A program made the position numbers and the translations under genes. From JAZKSG01 sp964384785 (GTDB lineage: Archaea > Thermoplasmatota > E2 > DHVEG-1): a stretch of 18,851 nucleotides of DNA. The stretch spans positions 1 through 18,851 of the forward strand of contig CAYLLH010000071.1 of NCBI GenBank assembly GCA_964384785.1, read 5' to 3'. Below, piece by piece: positions 6,530 through 14,029 of this stretch. The notes under the pieces were generated by a model. That model was not told the origin of the DNA. It saw only the letters and a program-made list of their open reading frames with translations, and searched no databases. Every line of letters begins with the position of its first letter. The first letter of the stretch is position 1.

Positions 6530-7168
6530 ATGAAAGTTACAATAATTTATGACAATACTGCTTTTGAAAAAAACCTAAAATCTGATTGGGGTTTTTCAGC
6601 TCTAATAGAAATAGAAAATATTCCAACGATTTTGTTTGATACTGGTGGAAGTGGGGATATTTTACTTTCTAATATGGAAAAGTTGAATATCGATCCTAAA
6701 ACAATTGATGAGGTTTTTATTTCACATGCACATTTTGATCACACAGGTGGTCTTTCAGCTTTTCTTTCAGAAAACAATCAGGTCAAGGTTTGGAGTCCTC
6801 CATCTTTCAGAGGTGTAAAAAATGCAAAAGAAGTTGTAAAAATCGATGAACCTCTGAAGCTACATGAAAATGTTTATTCAACAGGTGAACTTGAAAATAT
6901 TGAGCAATCTCTTTGTGTTAAAACCAAAAAAGGAATAATCGTTGTTGCAGGATGTTCTCATCCAGATATGAACAATATTCTAAAAACAGCATCCCAGTTT
7001 GGTGAACTCTATGGCATAATAGGTGGTTTACATGGAACCAAACCTGAATCATTGAAAAACCTTGATTTTATTTGCGCTACTCATTGCACTAAACATAAAA
7101 AAGAAATCCAAAGATTATACCCTGATCAATATGTTGAAGGTGGAGCAGGAAAAATACTTGAAATATAA
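6530..7168 (+). CDS. Metallo-beta-lactamase fold protein (COG1237-like)
   Basis: This 212-residue protein has the binuclear metal site of the metallo-beta-lactamase fold: ISHAHFDHTGG at about 64-74 supplies His66, His68, Asp70 and His71. Further His residues lie in AGCSHPD (about 144) and GGLHG (about 168), and CATHCTKHKK near 183-189 is likely the last ligand region. The pattern and order fit the COG1237 group, which includes proteins annotated as a pterin-related RFA-P synthase; the actual substrate cannot be told from sequence. The ATG is preceded by TAGGAGGAAG with a 12-base spacer. It sits inside the Fe-S/cofactor island. Fold confident, reaction unknown. Confidence 0.88.
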   Translation: MKVTIIYDNTAFEKNLKSDWGFSALIEIENIPTILFDTGGSGDILLSNMEKLNIDPKTIDEVFISHAHFDHTGGLSAFLSENNQVKVWSPPSFRGVKNAKEVVKIDEPLKLHENVYSTGELENIEQSLCVKTKKGIIVVAGCSHPDMNNILKTASQFGELYGIIGGLHGTKPESLKNLDFICATHCTKHKKEIQRLYPDQYVEGGAGKILEI

Positions 7169-7229
7169 CTATGCAATCAGTGTTTTTTTTTGATAAAAAA
7201 AAATTGGTAAAAAAGGAGGTAAAAAAAAT

Positions 7230-7445
7230 TTGAGATATATTGTTTTACAGGAAGGAAAACCTGATAAATGGACTGAAAAAGAAAGGGAAATACATAAAAT
7301 ATCTGTGGATGAAGATCTTAGAATTAAAGAAATAAGGTTTCCACACTCTGGAAAATATGATTTAATTTTAACTGTAAATAACGAGTTTAAAACCAGATTA
7401 ATAGAAAACGGAGATGAAACTGAACTTTCAATAATTAAACCTTAA
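7230..7445 (+). CDS. Small 71-residue protein of unknown function
   Basis: The gene starts at TTG 7230, chosen because a strong AAGGAGGT lies at 7213-7220 and no ATG fits. The product (begins RYIVLQEGKPDKWTEKE after Met) has no Cys, no membrane segment and alternating hydrophobic residues late on (YDLILTVNNEF, TELSIIKP), which suggests a small beta-rich domain. No family was recognised. It is on the same strand as the MinD fusion, metallo-beta-lactamase and NifX genes with short spacers, so probably part of the same functional unit. Confidence 0.7.
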   Translation: MRYIVLQEGKPDKWTEKEREIHKISVDEDLRIKEIRFPHSGKYDLILTVNNEFKTRLIENGDETELSIIKP

Positions 7446-7499
7446 AATATTGATAAAAAAAAAGTTTTTTTCTATAAATTTTTTGAAAAGGAGTATAGA

Positions 7500-7763
7500 A
7501 TGAAAAGCGATTGGTTTAAGATGCATAAAAAAATAAAAAAAATTGTTGAAAATAAAAAGGGCTGCGTTGATGTTCAAAATATATCTAAGGAGATAAACGC
7601 TGATATTCAGGATATTTTAGAACATTTTGAAGTTATGAAAATAGATGGTTATGGTAACTTTATGGACGAAGAAAAAAAGATATTTTGCAATATGAACAAC
7701 GCCGTAGAAGTTTTTAATTACATAACTAAAGAAGATATAATAAAAGCAAAACAAGCAAGATAA
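7500..7763 (+). CDS. Small 87-residue protein, possible winged-helix
   Basis: This 87-residue protein has a helical N-terminal part (WFKMHKKIKKIVENKKGCVDV) followed by VQNISKEINADIQDILEHFEVM, which resembles a helix-turn-helix, then GYGNFMDEEKKIFC as a possible wing. It could be a small DNA-binding protein or an adaptor; the resemblance is weak. Two Cys are present (41-residue region apart) without a metal motif. AAGGAG precedes the ATG with a six-base spacer. It sits 35 bases before the ferredoxin-NifX gene on the same strand. Confidence 0.7.
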   Translation: MKSDWFKMHKKIKKIVENKKGCVDVQNISKEINADIQDILEHFEVMKIDGYGNFMDEEKKIFCNMNNAVEVFNYITKEDIIKAKQAR

Positions 7764-7798
7764 AATAATACAGCTTATAAGGAGAAATAATAAAAAAA

Positions 7799-8374
7799 AT
7801 GTTAAATGTTAGCAAAAATAAATGCATTGGATGTGGGGTCTGTGAAAACGAATGTCCTGCAGGAGCTGTTTTTGTAAATGAAAAAACTGGTGTAGCAGAA
7901 CTATCTGAGGAAAGATGTATAAACTGTTGCCAATGTATAGAGAACTGCCCTCAAAATGCGATAAAAAATATTGAAGGAAAACTATTTTTTGCAATCGGAA
8001 CTGATGATGCTGAAACTATAAAACCTGATGACCATGTTGGAATGTCAAAATATTTTCAAATCTGGAAGTATTCAAACGGAAAAATTGATCTTACTGAAAC
8101 AAGAGAAAACGCAAAATACAAAGAAGATGAAACCAAAACCCATGGTGATCCAGGGAAAGCCAAAGCTACTGCCTCTGTACTCGATGGTGTCGATGTTTTA
8201 ATAGGAAAAAGAATAGGGCCCAATATTAAAAGACTAAAAAACAAATTTGTTCCTGCAATAATAAGAGAGAAAAAAATCGAAAAAGCAGTTGAAATAATCC
8301 AAGACAATATAAATGAAATAATTGAGATGCAGGAAAGAAAACCAGATCTGAGGGAAGGATTGATTTTAAGATAA
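7799..8374 (+). CDS. Ferredoxin-NifX/NifB-domain fusion protein
   Basis: This 191-residue protein has an N-terminal 2[4Fe-4S] ferredoxin domain with Cys9/12/15/19 and Cys40/43/46/50 (plus Cys44). From about residue 62 follows a dinitrogenase iron-molybdenum cofactor biosynthesis domain (NifX/NafY/NifB C-terminal type), seen in FAIGTDDAETIKPDDHVGMS, the middle KATASVLDGVDVLIGKRIG and the helix that follows. Domains of this type bind Fe-S or Fe-Mo cofactor precursors in nitrogenase assembly; most archaeal stand-alone copies have no proven role. No nitrogenase genes are present here. It ends the cofactor island, suggesting that the island builds, stores or moves a metal cluster. AGGAG precedes the ATG with a long 14-base spacer. 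Confidence 0.9.
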   Translation: MLNVSKNKCIGCGVCENECPAGAVFVNEKTGVAELSEERCINCCQCIENCPQNAIKNIEGKLFFAIGTDDAETIKPDDHVGMSKYFQIWKYSNGKIDLTETRENAKYKEDETKTHGDPGKAKATASVLDGVDVLIGKRIGPNIKRLKNKFVPAIIREKKIEKAVEIIQDNINEIIEMQERKPDLREGLILR

Positions 8375-8403
8375 AAATTTTATGATTTACGGATGGAAAA
8401 AAA

Positions 8404-9591
8404 ATGAGAACAACAGAAAATAAAGAGAAAAAAGATTGGAGATTTTCAAATAGAGTTTTTAAAATACAGAAATCTGCGATACATGAAATGACCCGACTAT
8501 CAAAAAATATAGATGATGTAGCTTTTTTATCCTGGGCTAAACCAACTTCTGATACACCAGAGCACATAAAACAAGGTGCTATAGATGCTATAAAACAGGG
8601 AAAAGTAGGAGGATATTCTCAAAACATGGGATTACTTTCTTTAAGAGAAGAAATCGCTAAAAAACTTAAAAAAGACAATAGTATAGATGCAACTCCTTCA
8701 GAGTTGATGGTCACTATTGGAGCAGTTGAAGGGTTATCAGCAGCTGTTATGGCTTCAGTTGATCCCGGTGATGAAGTTATTCTTCCCAGCCCTACTTATT
8801 CTACACATATACGTCAGGTTCTTCTAGCGTCAGGTAAACCTGTAATGGTGCCGACTGTTGAAAACAAAGGTTTTGATTTAGATATTGATGCAATCAAGGA
8901 TGCTGTAACATCCAAAACTAAAGCAATTATGTATTGTTCTCCCAGCAACCCCACTGGTACAGTTTTTTCAGAGAAAATTCTTCGTAAATTAGCTGATATA
9001 GCTTTAGAAAACAATTTAGTGGTTATAACAGATGAAGCTTATGAGTATTTTACCTATGATGAATCTAAACATTTCAGCATCGGTTCTATCCCTGAGATGA
9101 AAAAAAATACTGTTAGCTGTTTTACTTTTACAAAAAGCTATGCTATGACTGGCTGGAGAATCGGTTATCTTCACGCTGATGAAAGTTTTATACCTCAGAT
9201 CACCAAAGCCCATATACCTTTTGCTATCTGCGCATCAGTTGTTTCTCAATATGCAGCCCTTGCTGCCTTGAGAGGTTCACAGGATTGCATAAAAAATTTC
9301 AGAGATCACTACCTGCAAGCTAGAAATCTTATGTGTAAAAGATTAGATAAGATGGATTCTGTCTTTGAATACCAGAAACCAAAAGGTTCATATCTCATGT
9401 TTCCAAAAATAATCCCTGAAGAAGGAAGAGATTCTACCAGTTTTTGTAAAAAACTTTTAAAAGAAGCAAGAGTCTCTACAACACCGGGGATTGCGTTTGG
9501 TCCAACAGGTGAAAGTCATCTAAGGCTTTCTTTCTGCGTATCAGAGGATATGATAAATAAAGCATTCGACAGAATGGAAAAATATTTCTAA
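8404..9591 (+). CDS. PLP-dependent aminotransferase, class I/II
   Basis: This 395-residue fold-type I aminotransferase shows the whole family set: GAVEGLSAAV (about 107-116, phosphate-binding region), SNPTG with Asn182, TDEAYEYF with Asp210 and Tyr213 for the pyridine ring, the catalytic Lys244 in SFTKSYAMTGWRIGY, and Arg252. A C-terminal Arg in HLRLSFCVS would bind the substrate carboxylate. It resembles the aspartate/aromatic/alanine aminotransferases of archaea. The true amino donor cannot be fixed by sequence. It follows the ferredoxin-NifX gene by 29 bases on the same strand, so it may be read with the island, but its role is probably general amino acid metabolism. The start ATG has GGATGG upstream, only a weak match. 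Confidence 0.9.
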   Translation: MRTTENKEKKDWRFSNRVFKIQKSAIHEMTRLSKNIDDVAFLSWAKPTSDTPEHIKQGAIDAIKQGKVGGYSQNMGLLSLREEIAKKLKKDNSIDATPSELMVTIGAVEGLSAAVMASVDPGDEVILPSPTYSTHIRQVLLASGKPVMVPTVENKGFDLDIDAIKDAVTSKTKAIMYCSPSNPTGTVFSEKILRKLADIALENNLVVITDEAYEYFTYDESKHFSIGSIPEMKKNTVSCFTFTKSYAMTGWRIGYLHADESFIPQITKAHIPFAICASVVSQYAALAALRGSQDCIKNFRDHYLQARNLMCKRLDKMDSVFEYQKPKGSYLMFPKIIPEEGRDSTSFCKKLLKEARVSTTPGIAFGPTGESHLRLSFCVSEDMINKAFDRMEKYF

Positions 9592-9667
9592 TAAAATTTA
9601 TCCTCTAACTTTATCTACTAAACTGTTTGATAAAAAAAAATCTTAAAAGGGTATATGTGAGAAGGTA

Positions 9668-10297
9668 ATGGCTAAAATCGAACCTTTTGAAAAATACAGC
9701 GAAGAATATGACAACTGGTTTGTTAGACACAAGGATATATATCAGTTAGAACTCAAAGCGGTAAAAAGTTTTATTCCAGATGATAAAAAAGGTGTTGAGA
9801 TAGGAGTAGGATCAGCAAGATTTGCAGAATCCTTAGATATAAAAATTGGTGTGGAACCTTCAGAAAAAATAGGATCTATTGCAGAAAAACGAGGAATCAA
9901 TGTTTATAATGCAACCGCAGAACACCTTCCTTTTGATGATGAAACATTTGATTTTGCTTTACTTGTTACAACAATCTGTTTTGTAGATGATATATTAAAG
10001 ACATTCCAAGAAACCTATAGGATACTTAAAAAAAATGGATCTATAATTGTAGGTTTTATAGATAAAAACAGCAAATTAGGAAAAAAATATCAAACCAAAA
10101 AAATGCAAAATAGATTTTACAAACATGCAACTTTTTACTCAGTAGAAGAAGTAAAAAATTTTTTGAAACAAGCAAAATTTGAACATTTTTCGATAAAACA
10201 AACAATTTTCGCAGATAAACGCCAGAAGATAGAAGAAGGATATGGAAAAGGAAGTTTTATAGTCATAAAGGCGCTTAAAAAAAATTATAGGGATTGA
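9668..10297 (+). CDS. Class I SAM-dependent methyltransferase
   Basis: This 209-residue protein fits the Methyltransf_11 (UbiE-like) family. Motif I is GVEIGVGSARFAE (about 42-54), the acidic end of strand 2 is GVEPSEK (about 61-67), and DFALLVTTICFVDDI carries the post-motif I/II strand. The RILKKNGSIIVGFID segment is typical of motif III. The SAM fold is clear; the methyl acceptor is unknown. The ATG at 9668 has GAGAAGGT directly before it. Its TGA stop lies three bases before the ATG of the radical SAM gene, so the two are probably translated together. Confidence 0.85.
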   Translation: MAKIEPFEKYSEEYDNWFVRHKDIYQLELKAVKSFIPDDKKGVEIGVGSARFAESLDIKIGVEPSEKIGSIAEKRGINVYNATAEHLPFDDETFDFALLVTTICFVDDILKTFQETYRILKKNGSIIVGFIDKNSKLGKKYQTKKMQNRFYKHATFYSVEEVKNFLKQAKFEHFSIKQTIFADKRQKIEEGYGKGSFIVIKALKKNYRD

Positions 10298-10299
10298 TT

Positions 10300-11262
10300 A
10301 TGAATAATAAAGACATGATCGCTTATGGGCCGGTACCTTCTAGACGACTTGGGAAAAGCCTTGGTATAAATAACATTCCTCCTAAAAATTGTACATACTC
10401 CTGTGTTTATTGTCAGCTTGGTAGAACACTAAACATGCATGTTAAAAGAAAAGAATTCTACAACCCAAAGAAAATAATTAATTCTGTTAAAGAAAAAGTC
10501 AAAAAAGCTCAAGAAAAAAACGAAAAAATTGATTATTTAACTTTTGTTCCAGATGGAGAACCAACTTTAGACATAAACCTAGGTGAGGAAATCAAACAAA
10601 TAAAAAAACTTGGGATTAAAATCGCGATTATCACAAATAGCTCCTTGATTTGGCAAAAAAATGTAAGAAATGAACTATCAGAAGCTGATTGGGTTTCTAT
10701 AAAAATCGATGCTATAACTGAAAAGATCTGGAAAAAAACTGATAGGCCCCATGGTTCTTTAAAACTAGATAAAATTTTAGATGGAATAAAAACTTTTTCA
10801 AAAACTTTTAAAGGAGATCTGGCAACAGAAACCATGCTTATAGAAGATGTCAATGATGATACATCAGAAATAGAAAAAACTGCTGATTTTATCTCAAATT
10901 TAAACCCTTATAAAAGCTATATTTCAATACCAACCCGTCCACCTGCCGAAAAATGGGTAAAGGCTGCATCAGAACAAAAAATAAACAAAGCCTACCAAAT
11001 TTTTAAACAAAAAAACATAGATGTAGAATACCTCATAGGTTATGAAGGAAACGCTTTTGCTTTCACAGGAAACGTTGAAAAAGATATTCTAAGTATCACC
11101 TCAGTTCATCCTATGAAAAAAGAAGCAGTGGAGGAGTTTTTAAAAAAAGCAGATTCAGACTGGAGTATAATAAGAAAACTACTCACTGAAAGCAAACTTA
11201 TTGAAACTGAGTTTAAAAACGAAAAATTTTATCTAAGAAAACTCAAACAAGAAAAAAACTAA
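10300..11262 (+). CDS. Radical SAM protein, COG0731-like
   Basis: This 320-residue protein has the radical SAM motif CTYSCVYC (Cys31, Cys35, Cys38; CX3CX2C) after the conserved lead GPVPSRRLGKSLGINNIPPK. FVPDGEPTLD and the later SIKIDA segment are further family landmarks. These fit the COG0731 group of small radical SAM proteins related in sequence to the wyosine enzyme TYW1; the reaction of this subgroup is not known. After about residue 265 a short winged-helix-like domain follows (VEEFLKKADSDWSIIRKLL). The open frame begins at TTG 10294, but ATG 10300 lies next to the methyltransferase stop and matches the family start. Pairing with a methyltransferase suggests joint modification of one substrate, which is an inference. 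Confidence 0.88.
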   Translation: MNNKDMIAYGPVPSRRLGKSLGINNIPPKNCTYSCVYCQLGRTLNMHVKRKEFYNPKKIINSVKEKVKKAQEKNEKIDYLTFVPDGEPTLDINLGEEIKQIKKLGIKIAIITNSSLIWQKNVRNELSEADWVSIKIDAITEKIWKKTDRPHGSLKLDKILDGIKTFSKTFKGDLATETMLIEDVNDDTSEIEKTADFISNLNPYKSYISIPTRPPAEKWVKAASEQKINKAYQIFKQKNIDVEYLIGYEGNAFAFTGNVEKDILSITSVHPMKKEAVEEFLKKADSDWSIIRKLLTESKLIETEFKNEKFYLRKLKQEKN

Positions 11263-11271
11263 AATATTTTT

Positions 11272-11295
11272 TTTAAAAAAACATGTTTTTTTAAA
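11272..11295. terminator. Perfect 24-base palindrome after the radical SAM gene
   Basis: TTTAAAAAAACATG (11272-11285) is followed by its exact complement, giving a 24-base palindrome centred on CATG, ten bases after the radical SAM stop codon. T runs occur in both arms. It is probably a transcription terminator or an RNA hairpin that closes the methyltransferase-radical SAM unit. The rest of the 107-base gap to the permease genes is very A/T-rich with no gene. Confidence 0.5.
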
Positions 11296-11369
11296 TCAAT
11301 AATATTTTATTAGTCAACCTGATTATAAAAAAAATAAAAAAAATTTTTAAAAATTCATCGGAAAAAAAG

Positions 11370-11822
11370 ATGTCTCAGGAAAATAAAACTAAAAAAGACA
11401 AAATCAGCATATTCAACGCTTTTTACAAAGCAATAAAAAGTTTTGTAAAAAATTTACCTGTTCTTATTGGAGTAATCTTGTTAATAGGGCTTTTTAAAAT
11501 ATATATCCCAGCAGAACTGATTTCATCAGTTTTTACAGGAAACGTTTTTCAAGATACATTCTCCGGATCTCTTATTGGAAGTATATCAGCTGGTAACCCT
11601 ATCACAAGCTACATAATAGGAGGAGAACTTCTAAAAGAAGGAGTCAGCCTTTATGCAGTAACTGCTTTTATTGCAGCATGGGTAACTGTAGGAATAATAC
11701 AACTTCCTGTGGAGATTTCAACCTTGGGAAAACGTTTTGCATTTTTAAGAAATCTTCTAAGCTTTATTTTTTCAATCATCGTAGCAATAGTGGCAGTTCT
11801 AATTTTAGGAGTTATACCATGA
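11370..11822 (+). CDS. Permease half, N-terminal type (COG0701 / ArsP-like)
   Basis: This 150-residue membrane protein has a charged N terminus and about four hydrophobic helices (LPVLIGVILLIGLFKIYI, DTFSGSLIGSISAGNP region, VSLYAVTAFIAAWVTVGII and the last 25 residues). The segment SAGNPITSYIIGGELLKEG and WVTVGIIQLPVE are typical of the predicted permease family COG0701 (PF03773). Full-length members have two such halves in one chain; here they are two genes, this one and the next, overlapping as ATGA. The two products probably assemble as a heterodimer. The substrate is unknown; arsenicals are only one option in the family. No clear ribosome binding site precedes the ATG. Confidence 0.8.
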   Translation: MSQENKTKKDKISIFNAFYKAIKSFVKNLPVLIGVILLIGLFKIYIPAELISSVFTGNVFQDTFSGSLIGSISAGNPITSYIIGGELLKEGVSLYAVTAFIAAWVTVGIIQLPVEISTLGKRFAFLRNLLSFIFSIIVAIVAVLILGVIP

Positions 11823-12358
11823 AAAATAAACAACAGAAAAACAGGAAAAAAAACAGTAAAAACCAGTATTTCAATATTGTTTTTCTATCTGTTATCATTG
11901 CTCTTTATTTTATTCTATTTTTTCTTAACTCAAAAAAGCTTATGAATGCATTAAATACTAGTTGGAACATCTTCCTAAGTATAATTCCTATATTTGTTAT
12001 AGTGATAATCCTTATGGGTGTTTCTAATCTTTTTTTAAAACCCAAAAAAGTTAAAAAATATCTTGGAGAGAAATCAGGGTTGAAAGGATGGTTTCTCTCT
12101 GCTGCATTTGGAATCTTAAGTCATGGTCCTATATATGTATGGTTTCCTTTGCTGAAAGATTTAAAAAGTCATGGTATGAGAACAGGTCTTGTAGCTGTTT
12201 TTCTTTACAACCGAGCTATAAAAATACCTCTTCTCCCAGTTATGATTTTTTATTTCGGTGTTTATTTTGTAATCCTGCTTACTGTATTTATGATTCTTGC
12301 CTCTATGTTTCAAGGTAAACTTATAGAGATTCTTGATAATAGAGCAGCATCCATTTAA
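11819..12358 (+). CDS. Permease half, C-terminal type (COG0701 / ArsP-like)
   Basis: This 179-residue membrane protein begins at the ATG that overlaps the preceding stop in ATGA, so it is translationally coupled to the first half. The frame is open further upstream, but that part is antisense to no motif and overlaps the first half, so the ATG at 11819 is taken. After a Lys/Asn-rich N terminus it shows about four helices (NIVFLSVIIALYFILFFL, IFLSIIPIFVIVIILMGV, GWFLSAAFGILSHGPIYVWF, and FGVYFVILLTVFMILAS). SHGPIYVWFPLLKDLKSHG and FLYNRAIKIPLLPV match the second repeat of the predicted permease family. Substrate unknown. Confidence 0.8.
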   Translation: MKNKQQKNRKKNSKNQYFNIVFLSVIIALYFILFFLNSKKLMNALNTSWNIFLSIIPIFVIVIILMGVSNLFLKPKKVKKYLGEKSGLKGWFLSAAFGILSHGPIYVWFPLLKDLKSHGMRTGLVAVFLYNRAIKIPLLPVMIFYFGVYFVILLTVFMILASMFQGKLIEILDNRAASI

Positions 12359-12387
12359 AAAATATGATTCTATTGATATAAAGGTAG

Positions 12388-12472
12388 CGCGAGGAGGGAG
12401 ATTCGAACTCCCGTGGTCAAAAGACCAATGGATTAGCAATCCATCGCCGTAGCCAGGCTGGGCCATCCTCGC
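12388..12472 (-). tRNA. tRNA-Ser(GCU)
   Basis: The minus strand folds into a class II tRNA. The acceptor stem is GCGAGGA (12472-12466) pairing with TCCTCGC (12395-12389), and G73 at 12388 is the usual serine discriminator. The anticodon arm GGATTGCTAATCC gives anticodon GCT, reading AGC and AGT. A long variable arm (GGTCTTTTGACC) is typical of serine, and the T arm GGGAGTTCGAATCTCCC is perfect. No CCA is encoded and there is no intron. It lies between the permease and rfcL genes, opposite to both. Confidence 0.95.
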
Positions 12473-12553
12473 ATAAAAAAAATTTATTTCTGTGTGAAAC
12501 TCTGAAATAAAACAATCTATTAAAAAAGTTATGTTAGAAAACACGCAAATTTA

Positions 12554-12559
12554 TTTATA
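12554..12559 (+). promoter_or_regulatory. Likely TATA element of rfcL
   Basis: TTTATA at 12554-12559, in the AT-rich stretch ATTTATTTATACC, lies 40 bases before the rfcL ATG. That allows a transcript with a short leader carrying AAGGA at 12582-12586. Confidence 0.35.
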
Positions 12560-12598
12560 CCAATAAAAGTTTTTTAAAAATAAGGAAAAAAAAGTTTT

Positions 12599-14029
12599 AT
12601 GGAAGATTGGACTGAAAAATATCGACCCTACACACTTGATGAAGTTGTAGGAAACGATAAAGCTGTAGCATACCTGAAAAAATGGGCTCATTCCTGGGAG
12701 AAAGGAAAACCTCTAAAAAAAGCAGTAATTCTTTCTGGAAATGCAGGAATCGGTAAAACTAGCGCAGCAATAGCTCTAGCTAGAGATTACAACTGGACTC
12801 TTATAGAGTTAAACTCCTCTGATGCAAGAAACGCTGAGAGAATAAAAAAAGTAGCAACTTCTGGTGCTGTAAATGAAACATTTGATGATCATGGAAATTT
12901 TATATCCTCAAGAAAAGGCGGAAGAAAATTAATCCTTTTAGATGAAGCAGATAACCTTTATGAAAGATTAAAAGAAGCAAATGTAAACAAAGAAAGCATA
13001 GACTATAGTGATAAGGGTGGAAAAAAAGCGATAGTTGAAACCATTAAAATAACAAATCAACCAATAATATTAGTCGTAAATGATTATTATGGATTAATTA
13101 GAGGTTCAGGTGAAGCACTAAAATCTTCAACTCGTCAGGTTAAATTCTATAACCCTTATGAATCACACATTTTTAATCTCTTAAGAAGAATCTGCTCTCA
13201 GGAAAATATAACAGTTGATCCAAAAATACTAAAAAGCATAGCTACAAGATGTAAAGGCGATATCAGATCAGCTGTAAACGACCTGCAAACATTATGTTTA
13301 AACCGAACTAAAATAAATTACGAGGATTTAAACGTCCTTGGATACCGTGATAGAAACAAAATAATTTTTGATGCACTACGAGATGTTTTTAAAACAAAAG
13401 ACATCCAAAACCTTAAAGAAAAAATGTATAACCTTGATGAAGACCCAAAAAGCCTTATCTTATGGATAAATGAAAACATACCCAAGGAATACCTTGACTA
13501 TAATGATTTAACAGAAGGATACAATAAGTTATCTAAAGCAGATGTTTTTCTTGGTAGGACTTTTAGAAGACAAAAATATGGACTTTGGAGTTATGCTTGT
13601 GATCTAATGAACGGAGGCGTTTCAGCATCAAAAACCCGAAGCTACCCTAATGAAAAATACAATTTTCCCACATGGCTTAGACAAAGAAAAACACATCGAA
13701 ACAACCGAATGATAAAAGAATCATTAACAAAAAAAATTAGTGAGAAATGTCATCTTTCAAAAAATAAAACACACACAGAAATACTTCACTTCTACAAACA
13801 TTTATTTCAAAACAATGAAAAATTTGCAGTAAAAATGACAAAAAAACTTGATCTTTCAGAACCAGAAATAAAATATCTTCTTGAAACAAAAAATAATCAA
13901 AAAATAAAAAATATAATTTCTTTATCAGAACGAGATAAAGAACAACCCTCCATTGAAGAACCAGAAAAAATTGATGAAAATAATGAAGAAGAAGATTTAG
14001 AAAACCAACAAAGTCTATTTGACTTCTGA
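12599..14029 (+). CDS. rfcL: Replication factor C large subunit
   Basis: This 476-residue AAA+ protein is the large subunit of the archaeal clamp loader, which opens the PCNA ring and loads it at primer-template junctions together with four RfcS subunits. It begins WTEKYRPYTLDEVVGN, has Walker A GNAGIGKT (47-54), Walker B LILLDEADNL (111-120), and a sensor 1 region LVVNDYYG. A helical collar domain follows (about 230-420), with a charged acidic tail. The last residues QQSLFDF fit the PIP box (QX2LX2F) that docks on PCNA. Length is near the family norm. The gene stands alone on the plus strand; its 3' end overlaps a convergent gene by 15 bases. AAGGA with a long spacer precedes the ATG. Confidence 0.95.
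   Translation: MEDWTEKYRPYTLDEVVGNDKAVAYLKKWAHSWEKGKPLKKAVILSGNAGIGKTSAAIALARDYNWTLIELNSSDARNAERIKKVATSGAVNETFDDHGNFISSRKGGRKLILLDEADNLYERLKEANVNKESIDYSDKGGKKAIVETIKITNQPIILVVNDYYGLIRGSGEALKSSTRQVKFYNPYESHIFNLLRRICSQENITVDPKILKSIATRCKGDIRSAVNDLQTLCLNRTKINYEDLNVLGYRDRNKIIFDALRDVFKTKDIQNLKEKMYNLDEDPKSLILWINENIPKEYLDYNDLTEGYNKLSKADVFLGRTFRRQKYGLWSYACDLMNGGVSASKTRSYPNEKYNFPTWLRQRKTHRNNRMIKESLTKKISEKCHLSKNKTHTEILHFYKHLFQNNEKFAVKMTKKLDLSEPEIKYLLETKNNQKIKNIISLSERDKEQPSIEEPEKIDENNEEEDLENQQSLFDF

Noticed and set aside
3846..8374. Nitrogenase cofactor operon
   Set aside because: Only a NifX-type domain is present; no nifH, D, K, E, N or a radical SAM NifB in the island.
8056..8567. Two minus-strand ORFs opposite the NifX fusion and aminotransferase
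   Set aside because: Phe/Leu/Ser-rich shadows of A-rich coding sequence with no start signals.
11678..11818. Upstream extension of the second permease half
   Set aside because: It lies fully inside the first half in another frame; the ATGA overlap gives a natural start.
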